Assembly (NCBI GenBank): GCA_964445775.1
Contig: CAYUMH010000004.1
Location: 62,001-126,000, forward strand
Source: Terrimonas sp964445775
GTDB taxonomy: Bacteria; Bacteroidota; Bacteroidia; Chitinophagales; Chitinophagaceae
Length of the DNA: 64,000 nucleotides
Reading direction: 5' to 3'
Shown here: positions 50,403 through 60,222 of the stretch, in pieces
Position numbering within the stretch: position 1 is the stretch's first letter
Layout of the letters: the number at the start of each line of letters is the position of its first letter
Notes under the pieces: generated by a model
Told to the model about the DNA's origin: nothing
Seen by the model: the letters and a program-made list of their open reading frames with translations, nothing else
Database searches by the model: none
Made by a program: the position numbers and the translations under genes

Positions 50403-52780
50403 CTCACCGGTTTCCCGCTCTTCAGCACACTCTGTATCCTTTCCAGCGTTTTCTTTTCACCGCAAAGCGACAGGAAAGCTTCTCTTTCCAGGTCCAGTAA
50501 ATACTGTTCCGATACCAGTGAAGGTTCACTCAGGTCACCGCCACACATAACGTATGCCAGTTTGCGGGCTACTACGCCATCATGTTCAGTGGCATAATTG
50601 GCACGTTGCATACCGTTAATACCGGCCAGTAAAGCGCCCAGGGCAGACCGGCCCAATACTTTTACATCATTACGCTGTACGGGTTGTACATAACCACTGT
50701 CGTATATTTCAATCACTGATTTTTTTGCTTCGGCAATACGGCGTCCCTGGTTCATCACTACCTCGTCCAGTCCTTTACGGTACACACCTATCTCAAAACC
50801 TTCAGCGGCCGATGTGGCTACTTTGGCGGTAGCAATGGTCAGGAAACGGTTCTTTAAAGTAATAGTATCAGGTTCGTCCACATGCATTTCATCGGCCGCA
50901 CGTAATACAAACTCCTTGGTGCCGCCACCACCGGGTATCAGGCCCACACCTAATTCTACCAGGCCGGTATAGGTTTCGGCAGCCGGGCAAACCTTATCGG
51001 CATGCAGGCTTAACTCACAGGCGCCGCCCAGGGCTAAACCATGTGGTGCTACTACCACGGGTACTGAGGAGTAACGGGCCCGCATCATGGTATTTTGAAA
51101 CAGGCGTATGGCCATATCCAGCTCATCATACTCCTGTTCAATAGCCAGCATAAATATTAAACCCACATTGGCGCCTGCGGAAAAGTTGGCGCCTTCATTG
51201 CCTATTACCAGTCCTTTAAACTCTTTCTCTGCTTTTTCAATAGCGGTTTGTATACCACTTAATACATCTCCGCCAATGCTGCCCATCTTGGTATTCCATT
51301 GCAGGCCCAGTACATCATCACCAATATTATACAACTGGCAGCTGTTATTCTTCCAAACCAGTTTATCGGTATGATTGCTTAATACAATAAACCCGCTGTC
51401 ATCACCACTGGTGGCAGGTGCATAATCACCGGTTGCGGGTAAGTAGGCAAGGCGTTTGCCATTTTCAATTTTATAAAAACTTTTATGCCCTTTGCTCAAC
51501 ATATCCGTAACCCAGGTTGCTACACTATGTCCTGCATCCTGCATGGCTTTCACCGTTCTTTCAACGCCCAGCAAATCCCAGGTTTCAAAAGCGCCAATCT
51601 CCCAGCCAAAGCCGGCTTTCATGGCATCGTCCACACTGTATACGGTATCACTTATTTCGGGTATACGGTGGCTTATATAACTGAATAAACCATAATGAAA
51701 ATGTTTATAAAACTCCCCGGCTTTATCCGGCGACTGTACCAGCATTTTCAAACGCTGGTGCAGGTCTTCAACTGGTTTGGCAGCATCTATCGATGCAAAT
51801 TTCGGACGGCTCTTAGGCACATATTCAAATGTATCCAGGTTCAGCGTTAATATCTCGCTTTTGCCTTCCGGTGTTTTTATCTTTTTAAAAAAGCCCTGCT
51901 TGGTTTTATCGCCCAGCCAGTTATTGTCTACTATTTTTTGTAACCAGGCTGGTATTTTAAACAGGTCTTTGGCCTCGTCGTCCGGGCAATTCTCATACAC
52001 GCCATTGGCTACTTTCACCAGGGTATCAATACCTACCACATCGGCTGTACGGAAGGTAGCCGATTTTGGCCTGCCGATCACCGGGCCGGTCAAGGCTTCC
52101 ACTTCATCAATGGTCAGCTTCATTTTATCTACCAGCGAAAATATCTGCATAATGCTGAATACGCCTATACGGTTGGCAATAAACGCAGGTGTATCCTTAC
52201 ACAATACGGTGGTCTTGCCTAAAATAATATCACCATAATACATTAAAAAATCAACCACGGCTTTATCGGTATGCGGCGTGGGAATTATTTCCAGTAAACG
52301 CAGGTAACGGGGCGGGTTAAAAAAGTGGGTACCGCAAAAATGTTTTTTAAAATCATCACTGCGTCCTTCGGCCATTAAATGAATGGGTATGCCCGATGTA
52401 TTGGAGGTAACCAGGGTTCCGGGTTTACGGAACTGCTCTACCTTATCGTAAATTATTTTTTTTATGTCCAGTCGCTCCACCACCACTTCAATGATCCAGT
52501 CGCACTGGGCAATATCCTTCATATTATCATCAAAATTCCCGGTCGTAATTTTCTTTATCGCATCCCTGGTGTACACCGGCGATGGGTTGCTTTTTACGGC
52601 AGTGGTCAACGCATCATTTACCAGCTTATTTCTTTCGGCCGGTTTGGTACTTTCTGCAGCTTCTTTCGGCACCATATCCAGTAACAATACGGGTACGCCT
52701 ACACCGGCAAAATGACAAGCAATTCTTGAGCCCATAACGCCGCTTCCCAGCACGGCTACTTTTTTAATTGTACGATTCAT
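50396..52780 (-). CDS. 3-hydroxyacyl-CoA dehydrogenase/enoyl-CoA hydratase fusion
   Basis: A two-activity beta-oxidation enzyme of 794 residues, with the dehydrogenase first. The N-terminal Rossmann motif is VLGSGVMGSRIACHFAG, followed by HFFNPPRYLRLLEIIPT and the helical dehydrogenase domain (about 190-420). The C-terminal crotonase domain (about 480-720) has NEGANFSAGANVGLI and GLALGGACELSLHAD, the oxyanion-hole regions, and VELGVGLIPGGGGTKEF with the catalytic Glu. This order (HAD then crotonase) is that of FadN/PaaH-like fusions, opposite to FadB. No thiolase, acyl-CoA dehydrogenase or FadR is adjacent. ATG start at 52780. Confidence 0.93.
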   Translation of the reverse strand: MNRTIKKVAVLGSGVMGSRIACHFAGVGVPVLLLDMVPKEAAESTKPAERNKLVNDALTTAVKSNPSPVYTRDAIKKITTGNFDDNMKDIAQCDWIIEVVVERLDIKKIIYDKVEQFRKPGTLVTSNTSGIPIHLMAEGRSDDFKKHFCGTHFFNPPRYLRLLEIIPTPHTDKAVVDFLMYYGDIILGKTTVLCKDTPAFIANRIGVFSIMQIFSLVDKMKLTIDEVEALTGPVIGRPKSATFRTADVVGIDTLVKVANGVYENCPDDEAKDLFKIPAWLQKIVDNNWLGDKTKQGFFKKIKTPEGKSEILTLNLDTFEYVPKSRPKFASIDAAKPVEDLHQRLKMLVQSPDKAGEFYKHFHYGLFSYISHRIPEISDTVYSVDDAMKAGFGWEIGAFETWDLLGVERTVKAMQDAGHSVATWVTDMLSKGHKSFYKIENGKRLAYLPATGDYAPATSGDDSGFIVLSNHTDKLVWKNNSCQLYNIGDDVLGLQWNTKMGSIGGDVLSGIQTAIEKAEKEFKGLVIGNEGANFSAGANVGLIFMLAIEQEYDELDMAIRLFQNTMMRARYSSVPVVVAPHGLALGGACELSLHADKVCPAAETYTGLVELGVGLIPGGGGTKEFVLRAADEMHVDEPDTITLKNRFLTIATAKVATSAAEGFEIGVYRKGLDEVVMNQGRRIAEAKKSVIEIYDSGYVQPVQRNDVKVLGRSALGALLAGINGMQRANYATEHDGVVARKLAYVMCGGDLSEPSLVSEQYLLDLEREAFLSLCGEKKTLERIQSVLKSGKPVRN

Positions 52781-53095
52781 ATAGCGAGGTATAAAATTAG
52801 TTAGCTAAACAACTATTTATGGTGAAGGTAACAACATTTGGGCAAAAAGACAATCATAAAATCAAACTTAATAGTTGCTTTATACAACTGTTAAAAAGGC
52901 AAAAAAGGGCTGGTATTTTTTACCGGGGCTGTCGGCAGTAATAACTATGCTCAGCTGCAGTTCCCGCTTTTTATTACAAGTCCGGCACCAGGCAGCCGCA
53001 CCCGGCTTCACCGGGCTTTTCATGCCAATCGGGCAGCCTTTGGGCTATATACCAAAATAAAACCGGTCAGGAATATGAAAAAGGGCTCAGGTAAT
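52781..53095. other. Gene-free stretch between the FadB-like and MscS genes
   Basis: This 315-bp region has a small GC hairpin (CCCGG 53001-53005 with CCGGG 53011-53015). A 61-residue open frame on the plus strand does not look coding. No promoter element of the TAnnTTTG type was found for the FadB-like gene. Confidence 0.55.
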
Positions 53096-53968
53096 TTATA
53101 CCATTGTATCTGTATGATCTTTGAACAGGAGAACCTGTTTCAAAATTTCTGCTTCAATTTTCCGGTGCAGTTTATCACTGCTGCTGCGGGCAATTAATTC
53201 AATACTGAATTTAACAAAATCCTTTCCCAGTTCCTGCACCCTTAACTGCAGCTCATTACCGGGCTCCACATCGGGGTGGGTATTAAAAACGGATTGCAGT
53301 TCTTTTTCAAGCGCCTGCATATGCGCCGCTTCGGATAAAGGCAATTCAAACTTTAAGGTCAGCAGTTTGGAGCGTAGTGCAGAAAGGTTTACCAATGGCT
53401 GGGTAAAAAACACGTTATTGGGTACCAGTACAATATCCTCTTCTTCATTCTTCAATACAATATTCGATAGGGTAATATCTTCCACCATGCCCTTATTGCC
53501 ACCTACTTTTATTTTATCGCCAATAGATAACTGGTCGGAGAACATAATGAACAAGCCGCTGAGCATATTGGTAATATAATCACGAAAAGTAACGGCTATG
53601 GCCATGGCCACAATGGTCATGCTGGTTAAAAATGTAACCGGGTTAATACCCGCGCCAATCATAATGGCAATAATAAAAAATACCGCGTTCAATACGGCTG
53701 TTAGCCGGTTAATACCTAATACAAAATTTCCCCTCACCGATTTTTTAGCATGGCGGGCTTTATAAAAAGCAATAATAATAAACCGGATGATGGAAACAAT
53801 AATACTGGGAATAAGAAAAGCCCAGAGGCCGGTAATGAGCTGCCAGGCCCATTTTTTATTTTCAATATTTTCTACATTGATCACTGTAAAAAACAGGATC
53901 AGCGATAATACTATTTTAATAATGAAATAATACGGGAAAAACTTTTTATCATTTTGGGTCGACGTCAT
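53096..53968 (-). CDS. MscS-family mechanosensitive channel
   Basis: A small-conductance channel protein of 290 residues in the inner membrane, giving protection against osmotic downshift. There are about four helices: one near residues 12-24, then SIIVSIIRFIIIAFY, then FIIAIMIGAGINPVT and the pore helix region TIVAMAIAVTFRDYITNMLSGLFIMFSDQLSIGD. The last is the TM3 region of MscS (with small residues and the following beta domain DKIKVGG). The C-terminal region is the cytoplasmic cage. ATG start at 53968; a TAnnTTTG element lies about 49 bp upstream. Confidence 0.92.
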   Translation of the reverse strand: MTSTQNDKKFFPYYFIIKIVLSLILFFTVINVENIENKKWAWQLITGLWAFLIPSIIVSIIRFIIIAFYKARHAKKSVRGNFVLGINRLTAVLNAVFFIIAIMIGAGINPVTFLTSMTIVAMAIAVTFRDYITNMLSGLFIMFSDQLSIGDKIKVGGNKGMVEDITLSNIVLKNEEEDIVLVPNNVFFTQPLVNLSALRSKLLTLKFELPLSEAAHMQALEKELQSVFNTHPDVEPGNELQLRVQELGKDFVKFSIELIARSSSDKLHRKIEAEILKQVLLFKDHTDTMV

Positions 53969-54016
53969 ATCAGCTGTGATAATATTTTTAATACCTGCCT
54001 CTAATTATTTTCGGCA

Positions 54017-54024
54017 CAAAAGTA
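54017..54024 (-). promoter_or_regulatory. Bacteroidota -7 element for the MscS gene
   Basis: The minus strand reads TACTTTTG (TAnnTTTG), 49 bp upstream of the ATG at 53968. Confidence 0.5.
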
Positions 54025-54072
54025 CTTACAATTTTTTTGACAGCTTATTAGGTGCCTTAACGCCGTTGATGG

Positions 54073-54564
54073 CTAAGGTGCACTGCTTTGTTTTTTCTCC
54101 CAGAACGACTTTGTTTTTACAATATTATTACTCACCATATCAATATGCCTGCGTAATATGGCAGCCGTAACACCCCGGTTCTCTGCGGCCAGTCCAAACT
54201 TCAGGCTGCCGTTTTTTGTAATATAAAACTGGGCTGGCTGTACAATACCATTCTGTTTTAACAGGTCTTTTGTCCTGGACTGATAACTGGTACTGTCACT
54301 GTTCAGTAATGCGGTAAACCATACAAAATTTTTGCTGGGACTTACTTCGCAAAGCAGGTATATATCCAGCCCCGATGTGGTGTTTTTTATTTCAATTTGC
54401 TCTAAACCAGGGGTGGTATTGAGGTCTTTTACGGTAAAGCCCATATTAACCAGCATGGTTCTCAGCTGGCTGCCGGTTATGGGTGCACAATCCTGTGCAG
54501 ATGCTGTAGCGGAAAATATACATACCGCGAAAAGAATAGTCAGGGTAATGAGTAGCTTTTTCAT
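54073..54564 (-). CDS. Small exported protein, possibly YbjN-like fold
   Basis: A protein of 163 residues with a signal peptide (about residues 1-24, cleavage after ASA). The mature part, about 140 residues, alternates helix and strand: ITGSQLRTMLVNMGFTVKDL, IEIKNTTSGLDIYLLCEVSPS and FVWFTALLNSDS. That arrangement resembles YbjN/T3S-chaperone-like folds, but this is a guess from pattern only. ATG start at 54564. It is transcribed divergently from the TPR regulator gene. Confidence 0.55.
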   Translation of the reverse strand: MKKLLITLTILFAVCIFSATASAQDCAPITGSQLRTMLVNMGFTVKDLNTTPGLEQIEIKNTTSGLDIYLLCEVSPSKNFVWFTALLNSDSTSYQSRTKDLLKQNGIVQPAQFYITKNGSLKFGLAAENRGVTAAILRRHIDMVSNNIVKTKSFWEKKQSSAP

Positions 54565-54727
54565 AAATGTTTAATTAATCAGCAGCAAGGTATAAAACAT
54601 TAAAAAAGCATTTGTACCCGCCACAGGGTATATTGCGGGTTATATTGTTATACAGATACAATGCGGAAAACATTAATTTTGAGTGGTTATTAGTAAGCTG
54701 TTACGATTGAATGTGATATAAAAACTT

Positions 54728-54757
54728 AAAATGACTTATTTTTTGATAAGTCATTTT
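54728..54757. promoter_or_regulatory. Palindrome in the divergent region before the TPR regulator
   Basis: AAAATGACTTAT (54728-54739) and ATAAGTCATTTT (54746-54757) form a perfect 12-bp inverted repeat with a 6-base loop, 23 bp before the ATG at 54780. It could be an operator for the divergent genes or a weak terminator-like hairpin. Confidence 0.5.
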
Positions 54758-54779
54758 GTATTATCCCGGCAGGTATAAA

Positions 54780-56510
54780 ATGCATAAGGCTATAATGAAA
54801 AATTGGGTAAGATGTATAAAATGGCCAAAGCCGGCCCGGTTTTATGGTGGCTGGATGATAGGGTTATGCTTTTTCATTTCTTATAGCCTGGCCGCCCAAT
54901 CAAATATTGATAGTATACGTACCGGGTTGAATAAGCCGGGCATTACAAAAAAAGAGAAGATCAATTATTTAAACAGGCTGGCTGCTTTTTTAAATAAAGA
55001 TTCTACCAACCAGGCATTGGTGTATGCACATGAAGCATACCTGCTTAGCCTGAACGAAAATGATAAAAAACTCCAGGTAAACTCGCTGTTGAACCTTTCG
55101 GAAGGATACCTGTACAATGACATTTACGACCAGGCCCTGCAATATGGGTATTCGGCACTGGACATCGCGGTTTTATTAAAAGATACTTTGCTGCTTGCCA
55201 ACTGTAATACCAACCTTGGCTGGATTTTTTATGATACCGAGAACGTTAATTTCTCGCTGCAGTACCACCGTGAGGCTTATGGGTTATTTAAACAAAAAGG
55301 CGCTTTAAAAAATGTGGCCATATCCTTAAATGCCATGGGGCTTATTTTTCAAATGAAAAATGAGAATGATTCGGCTAAGGTATATTTTGAACAATCTTTA
55401 CAACTTGCCCGCGAACAGGACCTGCGTTCCGTTATTTCGGCGGCACTCAATAATTTAGGCATTTGTGAAAATGTAGCGGGAAATTATAATGCAGCCATTG
55501 CGTATTTCCATAACGCATTGGCCATGAAAAGCCCTTCTGCTGATCTTTTATCCCTTGCCGAGATTGAAAACCAGATGGCTTTCTCCTACCTGAAGCTAAA
55601 AAACTACCAACGGGCTGATTCCCTGCTCAAAAGTTCACGCAATTTAATTGACAGGTCCTCCTCTAACTCAAAAAAAGAGAAACTGCTGGATAACCTGCAT
55701 ATTGCTTCGCAACTGTTCGAGGTATTGGGCGATTATGCAAAAGCATTTGCCAACCTGAAAGAATATACCAATATCAGTAATCAGATCATCTCACGTAATA
55801 AAAGTGATGTATTGGCTACTTTAAAACTAAAAAAAGAGGCGCAGGCAAAGGAAGACCAGATAAAAGAACTGCATGTACAAAAAGAGCTGCGCAGTTTTCA
55901 ACGGAATGCCCTGGCCGGGGGCATTATATTGCTGGTAATAATCGGCATTTTGCTCTATGGCCGTTTACAGCAAAAGCAAAAAAGACAAAAAGAGCTGGAT
56001 GCGGTAAAGCAGCAATTGATAAAACAGGAACTGGATAGTACCCTGAGTGAAAAAGCCACTTTGAATGAAAAGCTGCAATATAAAAATGCCGATCTGAAAA
56101 GCTATGCCCTGTTTATAGCACAGCGAAATGAAATGATCGGCCAGTTTATCGGCGAATTGAAAGGAATGAATATTAGTGCCAACCTGCCAAAGGAAACAGC
56201 CGTTGAACTGGACAAGGTTATCCGTAAATTCCAGAAAAACCTGGATGTGAACAGCGAAACCCAGGATTTTAATTTATCGGTAGATGAAACCCTGAAAGAC
56301 TTTTTTTATAACCTGCTTCAAAAATACCCCGGACTTACGGATAATGAACGCCGCCTTTGTGCACAGATCCGGCTCAATTTATCTATCAAGGAAATTGCCT
56401 CCCTCAATAACATTTCAGTAAAATCTGTTGAAATGGCCCGTTACCGGCTGCGTAAACATTTCGGATTGCAGTCACAGGATAACCTGGGTGATTTTCTGAA
56501 AACATTCTGA
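54780..56510 (+). CDS. Membrane-anchored TPR protein with C-terminal LuxR-like HTH
   Basis: A protein of 576 residues from ATG 54780 (ATG 54795 is an alternative). A signal or anchor helix lies at about 25-40 (WMIGLCFFISYSLAAQS). Residues about 45-350 contain several tetratricopeptide repeats, for example NLGWIFYDTENVNFSLQYHREAY and ALNNLGICENVAGNYNAAIAYFHNAL. A second membrane helix (ALAGGIILLVIIGILLYGRL, about 377-396) is followed by a coiled coil and a C-terminal HTH (about 533-570, LSIKEIASLNNISVKSVEMARYRLRK) of the LuxR/GerE kind. The topology suggests periplasmic TPRs and a cytoplasmic DNA-binding end. It precedes the susC gene and may regulate it; that link is inference. Confidence 0.85.
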   Translation: MHKAIMKNWVRCIKWPKPARFYGGWMIGLCFFISYSLAAQSNIDSIRTGLNKPGITKKEKINYLNRLAAFLNKDSTNQALVYAHEAYLLSLNENDKKLQVNSLLNLSEGYLYNDIYDQALQYGYSALDIAVLLKDTLLLANCNTNLGWIFYDTENVNFSLQYHREAYGLFKQKGALKNVAISLNAMGLIFQMKNENDSAKVYFEQSLQLAREQDLRSVISAALNNLGICENVAGNYNAAIAYFHNALAMKSPSADLLSLAEIENQMAFSYLKLKNYQRADSLLKSSRNLIDRSSSNSKKEKLLDNLHIASQLFEVLGDYAKAFANLKEYTNISNQIISRNKSDVLATLKLKKEAQAKEDQIKELHVQKELRSFQRNALAGGIILLVIIGILLYGRLQQKQKRQKELDAVKQQLIKQELDSTLSEKATLNEKLQYKNADLKSYALFIAQRNEMIGQFIGELKGMNISANLPKETAVELDKVIRKFQKNLDVNSETQDFNLSVDETLKDFFYNLLQKYPGLTDNERRLCAQIRLNLSIKEIASLNNISVKSVEMARYRLRKHFGLQSQDNLGDFLKTF

Positions 56511-57077
56511 TCGGTTTACCGGCTTACCTTGTCCGGCGCTTCCCCAATCATCTTACAGCTAATATAAACAGCAGCCTGTACCTCACCGGCCGGTTTTACC
56601 TGGAGTGCATGTTGTATTCCTTATTTACCCCTCTCAACAACAGCGCAGCCATACCAGCTTCCGGCTGCCTCACTTACTGTTTTTTTGGCCCGTACAACCT
56701 ATTAATTTGCCCGCATTTTGTTTTGAGCTTGAAACCGGGGTTGTAATATTATTGATTACAGTATATTATAATTATTTATTAATCATAGGTTTAAGAGCCG
56801 TGTAGAGGTGCTGTAGGGGTAAGGGTGGGGTTCGTGTATAGGCAAAAAAAGGGGAAACGCTTCTCTTTTAAATTATGTTTAGAAAATTATTTTTTTAGCA
56901 GTGCAGGCATACTAAAACTATAATAACTGACGATTGCCATATCATTCATAAGGATCAAAACGAATTGCAAAAGGCCATATTTATATCATGGTAGCCCGTC
57001 TTTAAAAGCCGTTTTTAAGGTTTTGCTTGTTCCACTGTACTTCTTTTATCACAACTAACATTTTTAAACTTACTATC
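56511..57077. other. Gene-free stretch upstream of susC
   Basis: This 567-bp region has no convincing frame, repeat tract or TAnnTTTG element. A 66-residue open frame at 56605 looks non-coding. It must contain the promoter of the susC operon. Confidence 0.55.
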
Positions 57078-60000
57078 GTGAAAAAAAACTGCTGTCTCAA
57101 ACACATTCCCCCGTTTGTGCAAAAAGTATTGCTGTTGAGTATTTTCCTTGCCTTCGGTGTCAGTGCCTTTGCCTTTCAACAGGCAGGCAACATTAAAGGA
57201 CTGGTAACCGATGTGTCGGGCAATCCGTTACAGGGAGTTACCATCCAGTTAAAAAATACGACAACCGTTACTGTTACCGATGAAAATGGAAAATTCCGGT
57301 TGGAAGCTCCTGCAAAAGGGGTGCTCGTATTCTCTTTTACCGGCTATGCCGCTAAGGAGGTTGAAATAGGAAATCAGCTGGATATAACTGTTCAATTAAC
57401 GCAGCAAGCTACTAACCTTGATGAAGTAGTGGTAATAGGCTACGGAACCCAGAAAAAAAGTAATTTAACCAGTGCCGTATCATCGGTAAAAGGCGATCAG
57501 CTGCAAAAAACAACCAGCAATAACCCGGTTAATGCTTTACAGGGAAGGGTAGCTGGCCTTTCTGTAACAAGTCCGGGTGGTAACCCCGGGCAAATGTCCG
57601 ATGTACGGTTACGTGGCATTGGTACTTTTGGCGGTCACCAGCCATTATACGTTATTGATGGTACACCCGGCGACCCTTATTACCTGAACAATAATGATGT
57701 GGAGTCGATTGAGGTGTTAAAGGATGGCGCTGCTGCTTCCATTTACGGTTCTACCAGTGCCAATGGTGTGATCCTGATTACCACCAAACGTGGTAAAAAA
57801 GGCATACCACTCATTGATGTCAACAGTTATTACGGCCTTGCCAACCCCACTAAAAAGTATGATTTTTTAGATGCAGAGGGGTACAAGACCGTTCATAAAA
57901 TGATGTACGAAAATGCGGGTGTTACTAACTTACCTGCTTACATTACCACCAATACCGGTGTTAATACCAATTGGCAGGACCTGATAACCCGCAGCGGAAA
58001 TGTGCAGAATCATAATATTAATCTTCGCGGCGGCGGCGAATACCTGACGTTTGCACTCAGTGGCGATTATACCAATGAAACGGGAACATTTATCGGCTCA
58101 AAATTTAATAAAAAAGGTATCCGGTCGGTTAATGAATTTAAAAAAGGAATATTAACAGTTACCAACAACCTCATTTTTTCACAAACCAGGTCCGAAGGCT
58201 ATAAGTTCAATCTTGCCGACGCTTATTTCCAATCTGCTTTATTACCGGTTTATGATAATAATGAAAAATACGGATATGCTTTAACGGTAAATGGTTTACC
58301 AAGGTTTCAAAACCCCGTGGGTGCCGATCACTTTATGGAAAACCACAGCACTACGCAATACCTGGCAGATAACTTAAAAATCCGCCTGCAGTTATTAAAA
58401 GGACTTAGCTATACGGCTAATATCAACTATATAACAGCCAACAGCTTTGCGTACGAACATACACCTCCTTTCAGGGTAAATGCAAATGACCCGCTTATTT
58501 CCTATCCTTATGTGTACAATAACAGGAGTAATTATAAGGAAATGCTGGCTGAGCACCTGTTGAATTATGACTGGAAGCGCGGTAAACACAATGTGTCATT
58601 ACTCGCCGGTTATTCTGCGCAGCAAAAAACAAATGAATACTTAAGTGTAACAGCCGATGGAAAAACCATTGTACGTACAGTGGTGAACGGGGCTATTGTT
58701 GAAAAAGAAGTGGCAGGCGGATTTACCAATCCCGATTTTAACACCATCAGCGCAGGCCTGGGAGGTACTTTTAATGCTGCAGGCTCCAACAACAAATATG
58801 TACGTCATTCAGGCTTTGGACGTATAAATTATGCGTATGATAATAAATACCTGTTACAGGTATCTGTGCGCAGGGACGGCTCTTCCATATTCGGATTAAA
58901 TAACCGTTACGGTGTTTTCCCCTCTGTATCTGCCGGCTGGAACATCAGCAGGGAATCTTTTATGAGCCATATTACCTGGCTGAATAACTTAAAAATAAGA
59001 GCCAGTTACGGAGAGTTAGGAAATGAAGGTGCATTGGGTTATTACGATCACCAGGCCCTTATTACTACTTCCAACAGGTGGTCGGGTGGTTATGTACAAG
59101 GCGCGGGTGCCACACCATGGCCGGGTTCGGCCAGTTATGCGCTGGAAAACAGGGACCTTAAATGGGAGACCAGCAAATCCACCAATATAGGTGTTGATTT
59201 TGCGGTATTGCATAATACACTATCCGGCTCTATTAACTATTACAACAATAAAACCGAAGGGTTACTGATCATTAAAGAAGTGCCTCCTTCTGCCGGGGTA
59301 AATGATCCTGTTTTAAATGTGGGTAAGATCGCCAATAAAGGAATAGAACTGGAACTGAATTATCTGTACCAGTTAAAAGAGGGGTCAGTAAATATTGGCG
59401 GCAACCTGAGTACGGTTTCCAATAAAGTGATCAGCCTTGCCGATGCGGAGCAGACTTTATACGGCACCGGGTTGAAATTCGGGTCAGATCATATTCCTAC
59501 TCAAACAAAAGTGGGTAAAGAAATTGGCGCTTTTTACCTGTATGAAGCCGATGGTATTTTTAAAACTGACGCAGAAGCGGCGGCCTACAAAAATAAAGAT
59601 GGCGATGCACTGCAACCTGATGCCAAAGCAGGTGATATCCGGTTCAGGGATGCTAACGGCGATGGTGTTATTGATGAAAATGATAAAACCTACCAGGGTA
59701 CCGGCTTTCCTAAATTTGAATACGGTTTTAATATAGCGGCTAATTACAAACAATTTGATCTCTCTGTTTTTTTCCAGGGTGTAGGTGGAAATAAAATATA
59801 CAACGGTAACCGTTTTGAACTGGAAGGAATGGAAGCCGGCAGAAATTACCTGGCTACCACTTTGAATGCATGGACACCGCAAAATCCTAATTCATCTATG
59901 CCAAGGGCCGTATTAGGCGATCCTAACGGCAATAGCCGTGAGTCCAACCGTTTCCTCGAAAACGGCGCATACCTGCGACTGAAATTATTACAGCTCGGTT

Positions 60001-60203
60001 ATACTTTACCTACTGCATTGGTACAACGGGCCTGGATGCAGAAAGTCCGCATTTATGTGGGTGCACAAAACCTGTTAACCATTACTAAATACAATGGACT
60101 TGACCCCGAAGTGGGAAGGGTTAACGTGTTAAATACGGGTGTAGACAGGGTGTTATATCCGCAAAACAAAAGATGGATCGCAGGTATACAGATCACTTTA
60201 TAA
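57078..60203 (+). CDS. SusC/RagA-type TonB-linked outer-membrane transporter
   Basis: An outer-membrane channel that imports oligosaccharides with its SusD partner. The start is taken at the GTG at 57078 (1041 residues) because it sits directly before the signal peptide; the open frame begins at a TTG at 57027. After the signal peptide (about 1-33), a carboxypeptidase-regulatory-like domain (about 38-115, IKGLVTDVSGNPLQGVTIQL) leads to the plug (about 120-235, EVVVIGYGTQKKSNLTSAVSSV and GIGTFGGHQPLYVIDG) and the beta-barrel with conserved C-terminal end WIAGIQITL. It is followed by its SusD partner 19 bp later. Confidence 0.95.
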   Translation: MKKNCCLKHIPPFVQKVLLLSIFLAFGVSAFAFQQAGNIKGLVTDVSGNPLQGVTIQLKNTTTVTVTDENGKFRLEAPAKGVLVFSFTGYAAKEVEIGNQLDITVQLTQQATNLDEVVVIGYGTQKKSNLTSAVSSVKGDQLQKTTSNNPVNALQGRVAGLSVTSPGGNPGQMSDVRLRGIGTFGGHQPLYVIDGTPGDPYYLNNNDVESIEVLKDGAAASIYGSTSANGVILITTKRGKKGIPLIDVNSYYGLANPTKKYDFLDAEGYKTVHKMMYENAGVTNLPAYITTNTGVNTNWQDLITRSGNVQNHNINLRGGGEYLTFALSGDYTNETGTFIGSKFNKKGIRSVNEFKKGILTVTNNLIFSQTRSEGYKFNLADAYFQSALLPVYDNNEKYGYALTVNGLPRFQNPVGADHFMENHSTTQYLADNLKIRLQLLKGLSYTANINYITANSFAYEHTPPFRVNANDPLISYPYVYNNRSNYKEMLAEHLLNYDWKRGKHNVSLLAGYSAQQKTNEYLSVTADGKTIVRTVVNGAIVEKEVAGGFTNPDFNTISAGLGGTFNAAGSNNKYVRHSGFGRINYAYDNKYLLQVSVRRDGSSIFGLNNRYGVFPSVSAGWNISRESFMSHITWLNNLKIRASYGELGNEGALGYYDHQALITTSNRWSGGYVQGAGATPWPGSASYALENRDLKWETSKSTNIGVDFAVLHNTLSGSINYYNNKTEGLLIIKEVPPSAGVNDPVLNVGKIANKGIELELNYLYQLKEGSVNIGGNLSTVSNKVISLADAEQTLYGTGLKFGSDHIPTQTKVGKEIGAFYLYEADGIFKTDAEAAAYKNKDGDALQPDAKAGDIRFRDANGDGVIDENDKTYQGTGFPKFEYGFNIAANYKQFDLSVFFQGVGGNKIYNGNRFELEGMEAGRNYLATTLNAWTPQNPNSSMPRAVLGDPNGNSRESNRFLENGAYLRLKLLQLGYTLPTALVQRAWMQKVRIYVGAQNLLTITKYNGLDPEVGRVNVLNTGVDRVLYPQNKRWIAGIQITL

Positions 60204-60222
60204 TCAATTTAAAAATCGGGTA

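Noticed and set aside
52875..53060. 61-residue open frame between the FadB-like and MscS genes
   Set aside because: It has a non-ATG or weak start, no recognisable motif and no conserved neighbour.
56605..56805. 66-residue frame upstream of susC
   Set aside because: No family, no plausible start context, and composition like the surrounding non-coding DNA.
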